Under the pieces are notes generated by a model that made no database searches, was not told the origin of the DNA, and saw only the letters and a program-made list of their open reading frames with translations. The position numbers were made by a program, and so were the translations under genes. 43,986 nt of DNA from Rhodothermales bacterium (GTDB lineage Bacteria; Bacteroidota; Rhodothermia; Rhodothermales; BA12): the NCBI GenBank assembly GCA_014879465.1, contig JACSSA010000098.1, positions 1 to 43,986 on the forward strand. The letters are read 5' to 3'. Positions 33,209 through 41,476 of the stretch are shown one piece after another. Within the stretch, counting starts at the first letter, position 1; every line of letters begins with the position of its first letter.

Positions 33209-33397
33209 TCAGCCGCGCTTGGCCTGCACGGCCTGCACCACGCGCCACGCTACATAGGCGGCCAGCACGATGGCGAGGAACGGCAGCAGCAGCACGATGA
33301 GGCCGAACGCCACCTTGAAGACGAACGAAGCCAGCAGGATCAAGCCAACGACGATGGCGATCTGCACGAAGGTGTCGGAGGTCGATCGGGTTTCCAT
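33209..33397 (-). CDS. Small hydrophobic membrane protein
   Basis: 62 residues from ATG at 33397. Nearly all of residues 10-55 is hydrophobic: two helices (about 10-28 and 31-50) with a short turn, then a basic tail RVVQAVQAKRG. Similar small two-helix proteins are common and uncharacterised. It lies 83 bp upstream of arcA on the same strand. Confidence 0.6.
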   Translation of the reverse strand: METRSTSDTFVQIAIVVGLILLASFVFKVAFGLIVLLLPFLAIVLAAYVAWRVVQAVQAKRG

Positions 33398-33458
33398 AGC
33401 GAGGCGGTAAAAGCGGGGAGGTGGTCGTCGTTACGAACGCACGCTCGCCAAGTTGCGC

Positions 33459-34832
33459 CTACCGGAGGCTGGTCGTCACGACAATCGCGCTGGAGAGGGC
33501 ATTTCCTTCGTCGCCCATTCCGCCAACGAGCACCACGCGGCCGCCGGGCAGGGCGGTGGCGGTGAGGCCGTAGCGGAAGAGTGCGCCCAGCGGCAGCGCG
33601 AAGAAACGGTCGGCCCCGGCGGCGTAGACCTCGGCACCGCCCACCAGATCGTTCGCCGACGGAACGATGCCGGAGAACGCGTCGCGCGCGCCGGCGGCGA
33701 CGAGCACGAGGCTGTCGGCCAACCGGGCGGCGGCGTGGCGGTGGCGGGCACGGTTCGGCGTGGCGTCCTCGTCGGGGGAAACGTTTATCCCCGAAAGGTC
33801 AAGCGCAAAGCCCAGCGGGAGCGTCTCGACGACGTTGGGCGTGGACGTGTTCTGCCGCTGCGCCGCCGCCACGATGGCCCGCCCGTCGCCGCCGGATTCG
33901 GCCAGGGCGGTGAGCGGCGTGGCCGAGAACCCGGAGACCCGTTCGCCCACGCTGCGCCCGTAACCCGACGACGCTCCGGTGGTGGCGACGAGTTCGGCGT
34001 CGGTGACTTCAAAGACCCGCACGTCGTCGTGCTCGCCGTAGGTTCGGCTGCTCACGCCCGACGGTGCACCCTCGCCCCCGATCACCGCGACGTACACGCC
34101 TCCGCTCGGCGTGCGGCGCAGCAGTGTTTGGTGGTAGGCGTTCTGGATGCCCGCACCGCGCAGCAGCAAAAACGAAAACCGGGTGGTGGCCGGGTCGTAG
34201 AGTTCGGCGGTTTGGACGAGGTCGGAAAGTGTGCGGCTGCCGTCCGCGCGTGTCCCGCCGAGGATCAGCACCTTGCCGTTGGGCAGCCGCGTGGCCGTGT
34301 GGCCGGTGCGGCCCACGTTCATCCGGTTGGGAATGGGCGTGGCCACGAACGAGACCGGATCGAGCAGGAAGGCGTCGTCGCGGGCCGACGCTCCCGTGCG
34401 TTCGACGCCGCCGGTCACCAGCAGCCGCCCGTCGAGAAGGCGTGTGACGGTGTGGCCGCTGCGGGCAAAACCGAGCGCGACCGACGTTGCCGAGGCCTGC
34501 AGGCGCAGGGCGTATTCGGTGGTGGTGCGGGCCACGCCGCCCTCGTCGGTGGCGGTGAGGTGCAGGCGGTTGAGGCCCTCGGAAAGCCCCACGCGGCCCG
34601 ACCAGAGGCTGTCGTTCGTGCGGACCATCGCTCGGCCGTTGGCTTCGACGTGGGCGATGGCGCGAAACGTGGCGGCGCGGACGACGAGCGTGAGCGAGTC
34701 GCCGGTTTGCACGTCGGAGAGGCGCGGCGAAACGACCGTGATCTCCGGTTCGATCTCGTCCACGAACGGACGGTCGCAGCCGACCACGACCAGCGCGGCG
34801 GCCAGCCCAATCGTTCCCAAGCTCAAACGCAT
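33459..34832 (-). CDS. Kelch/galactose-oxidase-like propeller lipoprotein
   Basis: 457 residues from ATG at 34832; an ATG at 34856 eight codons earlier is also possible. A lipoprotein signal ends in ALVVVGC (Cys19). An immunoglobulin-like domain follows (about 25-115; PEITVVSPRLSDVQTGDSLT). A propeller comes next, with repeated R-x-GHT-x-T-x-L-x-(D/N)G-x-(L/V)-L-(V/I)-x-GG units: RSGHTVTRLLDGRLLVTGG, RTGHTATRLPNGKVLILGG, and a final TALPGGRVVLVGG. This is the kelch pattern. Likely surface- or periplasm-facing and involved in binding; no catalytic residues are apparent. Confidence 0.8.
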   Translation of the reverse strand: MRLSLGTIGLAAALVVVGCDRPFVDEIEPEITVVSPRLSDVQTGDSLTLVVRAATFRAIAHVEANGRAMVRTNDSLWSGRVGLSEGLNRLHLTATDEGGVARTTTEYALRLQASATSVALGFARSGHTVTRLLDGRLLVTGGVERTGASARDDAFLLDPVSFVATPIPNRMNVGRTGHTATRLPNGKVLILGGTRADGSRTLSDLVQTAELYDPATTRFSFLLLRGAGIQNAYHQTLLRRTPSGGVYVAVIGGEGAPSGVSSRTYGEHDDVRVFEVTDAELVATTGASSGYGRSVGERVSGFSATPLTALAESGGDGRAIVAAAQRQNTSTPNVVETLPLGFALDLSGINVSPDEDATPNRARHRHAAARLADSLVLVAAGARDAFSGIVPSANDLVGGAEVYAAGADRFFALPLGALFRYGLTATALPGGRVVLVGGMGDEGNALSSAIVVTTSLR

Positions 34833-35007
34833 AGCCGTACGGAAAAGCCCTCGCATCGGCGAGAGGCGGCGGCGGTTCCCGCGTCCCGTCGGAAATGCCC
34901 TTGCGGAAGAGGGCGGGTTTCTGGGTTGCCGGTCGCCGAGGCGGACGGCCACCCACCTTCAGCGCCCAACCGCCTGAAGCCTCCAGCCGATAGCCCGAAG
35001 CTTCCGC

Positions 35008-36303
35008 TCATACGTCCATCGGGCGAAGCGTGAGGCACAGCACCAGCAGCGCCAAGCACAGCCACGCCAGCACTTTTCGACCGGGCGAGAGCGGCTCTTC
35101 CACCTGCGATGGCGGATGGTCCACCCGGACGACCCAGACGAGCAGCACCGCCCACACCAGCCACGGCACGAAGCCGAGCCGGGCCACGGGCGGGTATGTG
35201 CTGCCCAGCGCCGCCCCGACGACCAGCGCCAGCAGCAGCCCTGCCGCCAGCGTGCGCTCCACCATCCGCCGGAGCATCGCGTACAGCAGCGCCGCCAGCC
35301 CCACCCATCCGGCCACGCCCTGCCAGCGGCTCTCGTCGGCGAGGGCGCTTAGCACCGGCACCACGCCAAGGCTGCCGAGGGCAAGCATCGCCAATACCGT
35401 CAGGCGGGCGATGCGTCCGTGCCAACGCCGTCCAAACAGCGCGTATGTGACGTGCCCGCCGTCGAGTTGACCCACGGGCAAAAGGTTGAGCGCTGTAAAG
35501 AACAGCCCCAGCCACGCCGCCAGCAGCGTCGGGTAGTGGTACATCTCCCACGGCGGCGGCACGTTCGGGAAGAGCGACGCAAGGCCTCGGTAGAGCAGCC
35601 CCTCGCCCATTCCCGATCCGCCGAGGCCGCCGGGCTGGTTCGCCGGAAACGCGGCGTACGTGCGGATGTACTGGTGCAGCAGCCCGTGCGACTCGGGCGA
35701 GACGGCGAGCAGGTAGTCGGGCGGCGGCAGCGTGGCGAGCGCGTAGACGAGCACCGAAAGCGCCACCACGAACCCCGCCAGCGGCCCCGCCGCGCCCATA
35801 TCGAAGAGCGAGCGCGTGGTCGGCAGCGGCTCGCGCAACCGGATGACCGCGCCCATCGTGCCGAACGTCAGCATCGGCGGGGGCAGCGGCAGCGGGATGA
35901 AGTACGGCGGCGACACGTCCACGCCGTAGCGCCGCGCATAGAGGTAGTGCCCGAACTCGTGCGCCGTCAGAAACAGCATCAGCGGGACGGAGAAGCGCAG
36001 GCCGTCGGCGAGAAACGACGGGCCGACGAGCATCCCGAGCAGGTCGAACCACGCATCCTGCTGGTAGAGCGCCGTGCGGCTGGCCCACATCCCGCCCGCG
36101 AGCGTCGTCGTCACGAACGTCGTCGCAAACAGCGCAACGTGCAACGCCCAGCGATCCGGAGTGCGGCGCGGCTCGGTCAGCACCGACGGCGCGGCGTCGA
36201 GGACTTCGTGCGATGAGGGCGAGGCGGCGGGTTCCAAACGGGAGGAGGGCAAGGCTGCGGGTAGACGTGCACGACCCGTGCGGTTCCCCGAGCCGTCCCT
36301 CAA
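35008..36303 (-). CDS. M50 family (site-2 protease-like) membrane metalloprotease
   Basis: 431 residues from a TTG at 36303, placed directly after the stop of the aminotransferase gene; a GTG at 36183 is the alternative and would drop a low-complexity 40-residue head. Motifs: TAHEFGHYLYARRYGVD with HEFGH at 115-119, FGTMGAVIRL, GAAGPLAGFVVAL, and NLLPVGQLDGGH with the third ligand Asp281. About eight membrane helices. No PDZ domain, so it belongs to the group with a bare core (compare EGY1-like or SpoIVFB-like enzymes). It cuts membrane-embedded substrates; which ones is unknown. Co-transcription with the aminotransferase is likely. Confidence 0.85.
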   Translation of the reverse strand: MRDGSGNRTGRARLPAALPSSRLEPAASPSSHEVLDAAPSVLTEPRRTPDRWALHVALFATTFVTTTLAGGMWASRTALYQQDAWFDLLGMLVGPSFLADGLRFSVPLMLFLTAHEFGHYLYARRYGVDVSPPYFIPLPLPPPMLTFGTMGAVIRLREPLPTTRSLFDMGAAGPLAGFVVALSVLVYALATLPPPDYLLAVSPESHGLLHQYIRTYAAFPANQPGGLGGSGMGEGLLYRGLASLFPNVPPPWEMYHYPTLLAAWLGLFFTALNLLPVGQLDGGHVTYALFGRRWHGRIARLTVLAMLALGSLGVVPVLSALADESRWQGVAGWVGLAALLYAMLRRMVERTLAAGLLLALVVGAALGSTYPPVARLGFVPWLVWAVLLVWVVRVDHPPSQVEEPLSPGRKVLAWLCLALLVLCLTLRPMDV

Positions 36304-37509
36304 TCACGCCAGCGCCTTGAGGGCGGCTTCGATGCGGTCGGCGGCTTCGGCGAGGTTCTCCATCGACGCGGCGTAGGATAGGCGGATGCCGCTGGGCGCG
36401 CCGAAGCCGTCGCCGGGCACGAGCGCCACATGCGCGTCTTCGAGCAGGTAGTAGGCCAGTTCGTCCGCCCCCTCGATCACCCGGCCCTTGGGCGAGACGG
36501 AGCCGAAGTAGTTCGACACGTCGGGGAAGAGGTAGAACGCGCCTTCCGGGCGGGGCAGCACGAGGCCGTTGAGGGCGGAGAGCCGTCCGATCAGGAAGTC
36601 GCGGCGCTCGCGGAAGGCCGCCACCATCTCGTCCACGTACCGCCGATCCATCGCGAGGGCGGCCACGCCTGCCTTCTGCGAGATCGTGGAGGGTGCGCTC
36701 GTGAGCTGGCTTTGGAGGCGGGCGCAGATCTTGAACAGCGGCGTGGGCGCGGCGAGGTAGCCGAGCCGCCAGCCGGTCATGGCGTAGCCCTTGGAGAAGC
36801 CGTTGACGGTGATCGTGCGGTCGTACATCCCGTCGAGGGTCGCAAACGACACGTGCTCGGCGTCGTACACGACGTACTCGTAGATCTCGTCGGAGATGAC
36901 GAGCACATGCGGGTGGCGGCGCAGCACGTCGGCGAGCGCCTCCTGCGTGGCCCGGTCGTAGACGACGCCTGTGGGGTTGGACGGGCTGTTGAGGATGACG
37001 AGCCGCGTCTTGGGTGTGATCGCCGCCTCGAGCACTTCGGGGCGAAGGACGTAGCCGTCCTCGGCGGTCGTCTCCACCGCGACGGGCACGCCGCCGGCGA
37101 GGCGCACCATCTCCGGATACGACACCCAGTACGGCGAGACGATCACCACCTCGTCGCCGTCGTCGACGACGGCGATTACGGCTTGCGCGACGCTCTGCTT
37201 CGCGCCGTTGGAGAGCAGCACCTGCGTCGGCTCGTAGGCGAGGCCGTTGTCGCGGCGGAGCTTGTCGGCAATGGCGGCGCGCAGTTCGGGCAGGCCCGCG
37301 TTGTCGGTGTAGTGCGTCCAGCCCTCACGAAGCGCCCGCTCCGCCGCTTCGATGATGGGCTGCGGCGTCGTGAAGTCCGGTTCGCCCGCGCTCAGGCCGA
37401 TCACCGGCAGGCCTTGGCGCTTGAGTTCGGATGCCTTGGCCGTCATGGCAAGCGTCGCCGACGGCTGGACGGTGGCGGCGCGTTGGTTGAGATGGTAGAG
37501 TTCGGACAT
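36304..37509 (-). CDS. Class I aminotransferase (aspartate aminotransferase-like)
   Basis: 401 residues from ATG at 37509. Fold-type I motifs: IGLSAGEPDFTTPQPI, YTDNAGLPELRAAIA, LNSPSNPTGVVY (N178), ISDEIYEYVVY (D207, Y210), the PLP lysine K240 in NGFSKGYAMTGWRLGY, and GIRLSYA with the carboxylate-binding Arg near the end. The wording is that of bacterial subgroup 1-gamma aspartate/prephenate aminotransferases. Interconverts aspartate and oxaloacetate, possibly also prephenate. It is divergent from the TPR gene across the operator-rich gap at 37510-37731. Confidence 0.92.
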   Translation of the reverse strand: MSELYHLNQRAATVQPSATLAMTAKASELKRQGLPVIGLSAGEPDFTTPQPIIEAAERALREGWTHYTDNAGLPELRAAIADKLRRDNGLAYEPTQVLLSNGAKQSVAQAVIAVVDDGDEVVIVSPYWVSYPEMVRLAGGVPVAVETTAEDGYVLRPEVLEAAITPKTRLVILNSPSNPTGVVYDRATQEALADVLRRHPHVLVISDEIYEYVVYDAEHVSFATLDGMYDRTITVNGFSKGYAMTGWRLGYLAAPTPLFKICARLQSQLTSAPSTISQKAGVAALAMDRRYVDEMVAAFRERRDFLIGRLSALNGLVLPRPEGAFYLFPDVSNYFGSVSPKGRVIEGADELAYYLLEDAHVALVPGDGFGAPSGIRLSYAASMENLAEAADRIEAALKALA

Positions 37510-37628
37510 CGGGCGGAGGCGAAACGGGACGAGGAACAGCGAAAAGCGAGCCTTCGGACAAAACTTACGGCGGTGGGAGGCGGTGCTTGGGAACGGTCTG
37601 TGCAGAAACGACGGAAGCGGCGGCGATG

Positions 37629-37689
37629 TAAGCGTTTTCGCATCGCCGGAAGCGCTTCGGCATACCGACGGCGCGCAACCAAACGTTTG
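37629..37689. promoter_or_regulatory. Array of three LacI-type operator-like dyads
   Basis: Three AANCGNTT sites: TAAGCGTTTT (centre about 37633.5), GAAGCGCTTC (37653.5) and CAAACGTTTG (37684.5), spaced 20 and 31 bp, close to two and three helical turns. The last closely resembles the core of the E. coli PurR box. A separate perfect inverted repeat, CGGCGATG...CATCGCCG (37621-37648), flanks the first. All lie in the divergent gap between the aminotransferase and TPR genes. No LacI-family gene is in the window. Confidence 0.45.
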
Positions 37690-37731
37690 CCGCTTGCGGC
37701 GGTACACCGCCGTCCCTGCCCGATCTGCCCG

Positions 37732-38910
37732 ATGCTGCGTCGCCTTCTGTCCGTGCTGCTGCTGCTGGTTGCCGTGCCCCTGACGTCGGCGCAGACGCGC
37801 CGTGCCCCGGCGCGGGCCGCGTCGTCCATCTTCGCCGACGCCGAGGCCCGCGCCCACGCCGAGGCCGCGTTGGCCGCCGCCAACGACCTGCGCTTCGCCG
37901 ACGTGGAGACGCATGTGGTTGCTCTTGCTGAACGCTACCCCGGCCACCCGGCCGTGCCGTTCTTGCGGGCGCAGACGCTGTGGTGGCGCATTCTGCTCGA
38001 CCTCTCGAACAACGCCTACGACGCGCCCTTCAACCAGCAGATGGACGCCGTTGTCCGCGCCGCCGACGCCCGGCTCCGCCGCAACCGAAACGACTTCGAC
38101 GCTCGCTTCTTCCGGGGCGTCGCGCTCGGCTACAAGGCCCGGATGCACGTCAACCGCAGCCGATGGTGGCCCGCCGCCCGCGACGGAAAGGACGCCTTAG
38201 ACGATGTACTGTTCGTCTCGCGCCGCAACGAGGGCAACCCCGACTACGGCTTCGGGCGCGGCCTCTACGACTACTACGCCGAGGTTATTCGCGACCGCTA
38301 CCCGGCGGCCTTGCCCGTGCTCGTTTTCTTCCCCGACGGCAACCGCGAGCGCGGCCTGGCAGCTCTTCGTGCCGCTGCCGAGCGCGGCACGTTCACCCGC
38401 AGCGAGGCCACCTACTTCCTCGCCCAAATCCTGTACCTCTACGAAGGACGCCCGCTCGAAGCCCTCGTCTATGTGCAGCAACTCCGGGCGCGGCACCCCG
38501 GCAACCCGTACTTCAATGCCTTCGAAGGACGGCTTTTGCTGGCCACCGGGCAATACGACGCGGCGCGCACCGTCTTTGCCGGCATCGTGGCCCGCTACGA
38601 CGCCGGGCAGAGTGCCTACGCCGGCCTCGCCGAGCAGAGCCTCTTCCAGTTGGCCCGGTTGGAGATGATGCAGGGGCGGCCTGAATCGGCGATTGCGCAC
38701 CTCGACCGGGTGGAGATGCTCACCGAGCGCTTTCGCGGCGGCGAGAGCTACTACCGCGTGCTCGGGCGGCTGCGGCGCGGAATGGCGCTCGACCAACTCG
38801 GCCGCCGCGACGAGGCGGTGGCGCTCTACGAACAGGTGCTCCGGATGCGCGACCTCTCCGACAGCCACGCCGCCGCACGCCGCTACCTCGAACGGCCCTA
38901 CGGCTCGTAA
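37732..38910 (+). CDS. Secreted TPR-repeat protein
   Basis: 392 residues from ATG 37732. Sec signal peptide MLRRLLSVLLLLVAVPLTSA. The mature part is helical with TPR-like units: FADVETHVVALAERYPGHPAVPFLRAQ at the start, LYEGRPLEALVYVQQLRARHPGNPYF, TGQYDAARTVFAGIVARY, and MALDQLGRRDEAVALYEQVL near the end (shown here as pattern guides). A conserved middle part with SRWWPAARDGKDALDDVL and YGFGRGLYDYYAEV is like periplasmic TPR proteins of Bacteroidota. Probably a periplasmic scaffold; no enzymatic motif. Upstream lies the operator array. Confidence 0.75.
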   Translation: MLRRLLSVLLLLVAVPLTSAQTRRAPARAASSIFADAEARAHAEAALAAANDLRFADVETHVVALAERYPGHPAVPFLRAQTLWWRILLDLSNNAYDAPFNQQMDAVVRAADARLRRNRNDFDARFFRGVALGYKARMHVNRSRWWPAARDGKDALDDVLFVSRRNEGNPDYGFGRGLYDYYAEVIRDRYPAALPVLVFFPDGNRERGLAALRAAAERGTFTRSEATYFLAQILYLYEGRPLEALVYVQQLRARHPGNPYFNAFEGRLLLATGQYDAARTVFAGIVARYDAGQSAYAGLAEQSLFQLARLEMMQGRPESAIAHLDRVEMLTERFRGGESYYRVLGRLRRGMALDQLGRRDEAVALYEQVLRMRDLSDSHAAARRYLERPYGS

Positions 38911-38916
38911 GGCGGC

Positions 38917-39225
38917 TCAGATCTCGGCGTAGACGAGCACGAACGCACCGACGACCGTGAGCAACAGCGACACCGAGAACACCCACTCCGCCATCGAAAC
39001 AAGACGGTCGACCCGAAGCGTTTTCGTCTCTTTCTGGGCGAGGTAGCCCAGCGCCAGCACCACGAGAAACCCCAGCGACGAGAACAGGAACAGGTCGTCG
39101 GCGACGGTTTCCGTGCCGTCCATCGACGACTTGGCCGCGAGGATGCCTACCAGCGCCAATCCGATGCCGGCCATCGTGCCGCTGATGGATACCAAGGTGT
39201 CGATGGACGAATCGGTGTTGGACAC
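38917..39225 (-). CDS. Hypothetical three-helix membrane protein
   Basis: 102 residues from GTG at 39225 (MSNTDSSIDTLVS). A TTG at 39282 would lengthen it with low-complexity residues, so I prefer the GTG. Three hydrophobic segments at about 13-30, 45-62 and 77-98, joined by a basic loop (KETKTLRVDRL). No family recognised. It is convergent with the TPR gene (6 bp) and lies between it and the broken GNAT gene. Confidence 0.55.
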   Translation of the reverse strand: MSNTDSSIDTLVSISGTMAGIGLALVGILAAKSSMDGTETVADDLFLFSSLGFLVVLALGYLAQKETKTLRVDRLVSMAEWVFSVSLLLTVVGAFVLVYAEI

Positions 39226-39288
39226 GGCGACGGCGGGAGAGGAGCGAGCGGAAAGATCGCATTCGGCCGCCACGCCGCGCAAGCCCGC

Positions 39289-39519
39289 TCAGGCGCTTTC
39301 GGCGGCCCCGGCTGCGATGCGTTCCGCCGGAGCGACGAGGTAGTCGAACGCGTCTGTGCCCGGCTCGTCGCCGGGGTACGGCGCGCTCCGAAACCCCATC
39401 GACGCGTAGAGCCGCGACGCGACGGCGTTCTCCGGAAGCACGAACAGCGCCGCCTCCGCCGCGCCCGCGTGCCAATCCGCGCATGCGGACGCCACGTTAC
39501 AGACGACGCCCGCGTGCAC
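39289..39519 (-). pseudogene. GNAT acetyltransferase, C-terminal remnant
   Basis: The frame reads from about 39519 (GTG) to a stop at 39289. The stretch ALFVLPENAVASRLYASMGF is the GNAT motif-B end (x-N-x-x-A-x-x-LY-x-x-x-GF) with a normal C-terminus after it. The N-terminal part with the acetyl-CoA-binding Q/R-x-x-G-x-G/A loop is missing: the same frame extends only ~15 codons further before a stop at 39565, inside the SIR2 gene. So the 5' part of a resident GNAT gene has been replaced by the SIR2 gene region. Whether the remnant is translated is unknown. Confidence 0.6.
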
Positions 39520-39532
39520 GATATCGCGTGCA
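39511..39532. repeat. Short direct repeat with dyad, just upstream of the SIR2 gene
   Basis: CGCGTGCA occurs at 39511-39518 and 39525-39532, separated by CGATAT. The segment TGCACGATATCGCGTGCA is also a near-palindrome centred on CGATATCG. It lies 14 bp before the SIR2 start and near the presumed left edge of the acquired block, so it could be an operator or a junction trace. Confidence 0.35.
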
Positions 39533-39545
39533 TACTTCTGGATGC

Positions 39546-41432
39546 ATGGCCAAACGCACCGCCCCTACCTCGTCGCCCACCGACGCTCCGCCGCTCGTAT
39601 ACGACCGGGTAGAACTTGATTTCGTCGCCGCCGAGATGCGAGCGGCGCAAAAGCGCAGCCCAAAAGGCGGAAGCCCCGCCACGCTGTTCCTCGGCGCGGG
39701 GCTGTCCAAGAGCGCGGGCATCCCGCTCGCCAACGAGTTTGTGGAGCGGATTCTCCGCGACGACCACTTCAAGACGCGATTCCCCGGGCGCAAGGCGGCC
39801 ACCGACCCCGACGGAGACGGGACGGTGCTAACCTACCCCGAGTGCATGAAAAAGCTCACACCCACCGAACGGCGCGACGTGATCGGACCGTTCATGGAGG
39901 AGGCCACGCTGAACCGGGCGCACCTTGCCATCGCGCAGCTGATGAAGCACGGGTACGTGGACCGCATCCTCACCGTCAACTTCGACCCGCTGCTCGTCAA
40001 GGCGTGTGCCCTCGTCGGCGAGTTTCCCGCCGTGTACGACCTCGCCACCGCGCAAGACTTCGCGCCGCAGCTGATGCACCGCAAGGCCATCTGCTACCTC
40101 CACGGGCAGGCCCTCGGCGCGTTTCTCGTCAACACCGAAGCCGAAGGCCGAAAGCAGGCCAAACGCCTCGCGCCTCTCCTGCACGATACGTTCCGCGACC
40201 GGTTCGTGCTCGTGGCTGGGTACAGCGGCCAGAACGATCCGCTCCTCCGGGCCTTTCTCTCCGCCGGAGCGTTCGAGCGACATCTGGTGTGGACGTGTTA
40301 CGAGGACGAACCCGGTGATCATTTGGACGACCTCCTCAAACCCAACGCCAAACAACCGCGCTTCACCCACGCTCTCCCCGGTCAAAGCGCCGACACCTTC
40401 TTTGTCGCGTTGGCCGAAGCACTGGGCTGCTGGCCTCCCACGTTCCTCTCCGAGCCGCTCGGCTACATCCGAGAAGCACTCGCCTTGGTGCGCGAAGACC
40501 AGAACCTGAAAGAGCCGGTGGAACGGGTGCTCAAATTTGCGGAACGTAGTTGGGAGGAAGAAGGCGTTCAGGTTCTCTTGAATGTGACTTCGAGTCTTGT
40601 GAACGAGCGGTTCGACGAAGCAGAGAAGATTGGGAGACAAAGCTTCGCCAGCTACGCGGGCAAATCCGTTGAGCGCGAATTTCGAGAACTGACCGCATGG
40701 GCTATTATGTTGCGCGCTGGTGAGAGCACTCCGAAGGACTACGAAGAGGCGTGCAAAAAAGCGGCAGAGGTTGCCCCCCAATTGCCTCAGGCCTTCAGCA
40801 ACTGGGGAGTCGCGCTGACACAACTGTCCGAGGCTGAACCCGCTTACCGAGAAGAATACCTGCGCAATGCAGTGAAGAGATTTGAACAGGCCATCTCCAT
40901 CAGGCCTGATCTACCCGAGAGCCTCTTCAATTGGGGTTTCACTCTGGGAAAGATGGCCGATGCTGCCCACTCCCCAGCAGAGACGATCCGGTTGTGGCAT
41001 CTTGAAATTGAGAAGTACGCACAAGCCATCGTCATCAATCCCACTATGCATCAGGCTCTTATCAATTGGGGAAGCACACTGGCAAGTCTTGCCTACGCTG
41101 AACCAGAGCGAGCTACTGAACATCGCCGCGAGGCCATCAGGAAATTTGAGCAGGCTGTTGCAATTAAGTTCGACTTGCACGAGGCTTTCTTCAACTGGGG
41201 TCTCGTACTTGGTGCTTTGGCAGAGACAAAAGACGATGTTTTGCTTCTGGACGAGGCTAAAAAGAAGCTAGAGGCCGCGAATCGAATCACTCCGGGAAGT
41301 GCAGCCAAGGGGCTTGATTTGCTTGCGGCTATCCGGGCAAGGATGAAGTCTGACCCCAAAGAAGCGGCGGAGGCGGAGACGTCGCCCGAGAAGCCGAAGC
41401 GGCGGCGCATAAACGGCAAGACACAGGGCTGA
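39546..41432 (+). CDS. SIR2-domain protein with C-terminal TPR-like repeats (candidate defence effector)
   Basis: 628 residues from ATG 39546. SIR2-like core (about 44-300): TLFLGAGLSKSAGIPLANEF with GAGLS at 50-54 and GIP at 58-60, ILTVNFDPLL with N145 and D147, CYLHG with His186 as the likely catalytic residue, and AGYSGQNDPLL at 224-234. No zinc-binding Cys quartet, unlike deacetylase sirtuins, so an NAD-hydrolysing role is more likely. A helical linker follows, then four repeats marked by NWG at 419, 462, 507 and 550 (43-45 residue spacing), each followed by a helix pair such as AVKRFEQAISIRPDLPESLF. The tail is basic (PEKPKRRRINGK). Composition falls from host-like in the SIR2 half to AT-richer in the repeat half. 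Sensor-plus-NADase layout suggests abortive infection; target unknown. Confidence 0.85.
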   Translation: MAKRTAPTSSPTDAPPLVYDRVELDFVAAEMRAAQKRSPKGGSPATLFLGAGLSKSAGIPLANEFVERILRDDHFKTRFPGRKAATDPDGDGTVLTYPECMKKLTPTERRDVIGPFMEEATLNRAHLAIAQLMKHGYVDRILTVNFDPLLVKACALVGEFPAVYDLATAQDFAPQLMHRKAICYLHGQALGAFLVNTEAEGRKQAKRLAPLLHDTFRDRFVLVAGYSGQNDPLLRAFLSAGAFERHLVWTCYEDEPGDHLDDLLKPNAKQPRFTHALPGQSADTFFVALAEALGCWPPTFLSEPLGYIREALALVREDQNLKEPVERVLKFAERSWEEEGVQVLLNVTSSLVNERFDEAEKIGRQSFASYAGKSVEREFRELTAWAIMLRAGESTPKDYEEACKKAAEVAPQLPQAFSNWGVALTQLSEAEPAYREEYLRNAVKRFEQAISIRPDLPESLFNWGFTLGKMADAAHSPAETIRLWHLEIEKYAQAIVINPTMHQALINWGSTLASLAYAEPERATEHRREAIRKFEQAVAIKFDLHEAFFNWGLVLGALAETKDDVLLLDEAKKKLEAANRITPGSAAKGLDLLAAIRARMKSDPKEAAEAETSPEKPKRRRINGKTQG

Positions 41433-41476
41433 ACCAATCTCCCGCCGGGCGTTCACCGGGGAAACGCTCCGGCCCG

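Noticed and set aside
39533-39540. TACTTCTG as a promoter element for the SIR2 gene
   Set aside because: It lies only 5 bp before the ATG, so transcription from it would begin inside the gene.
39483-39545. Upstream extension of the SIR2 frame (MRTPRYRRRPRARYRV)
   Set aside because: Low-complexity Arg-rich sequence over the GNAT remnant; the ATG at 39546 is the plausible start.
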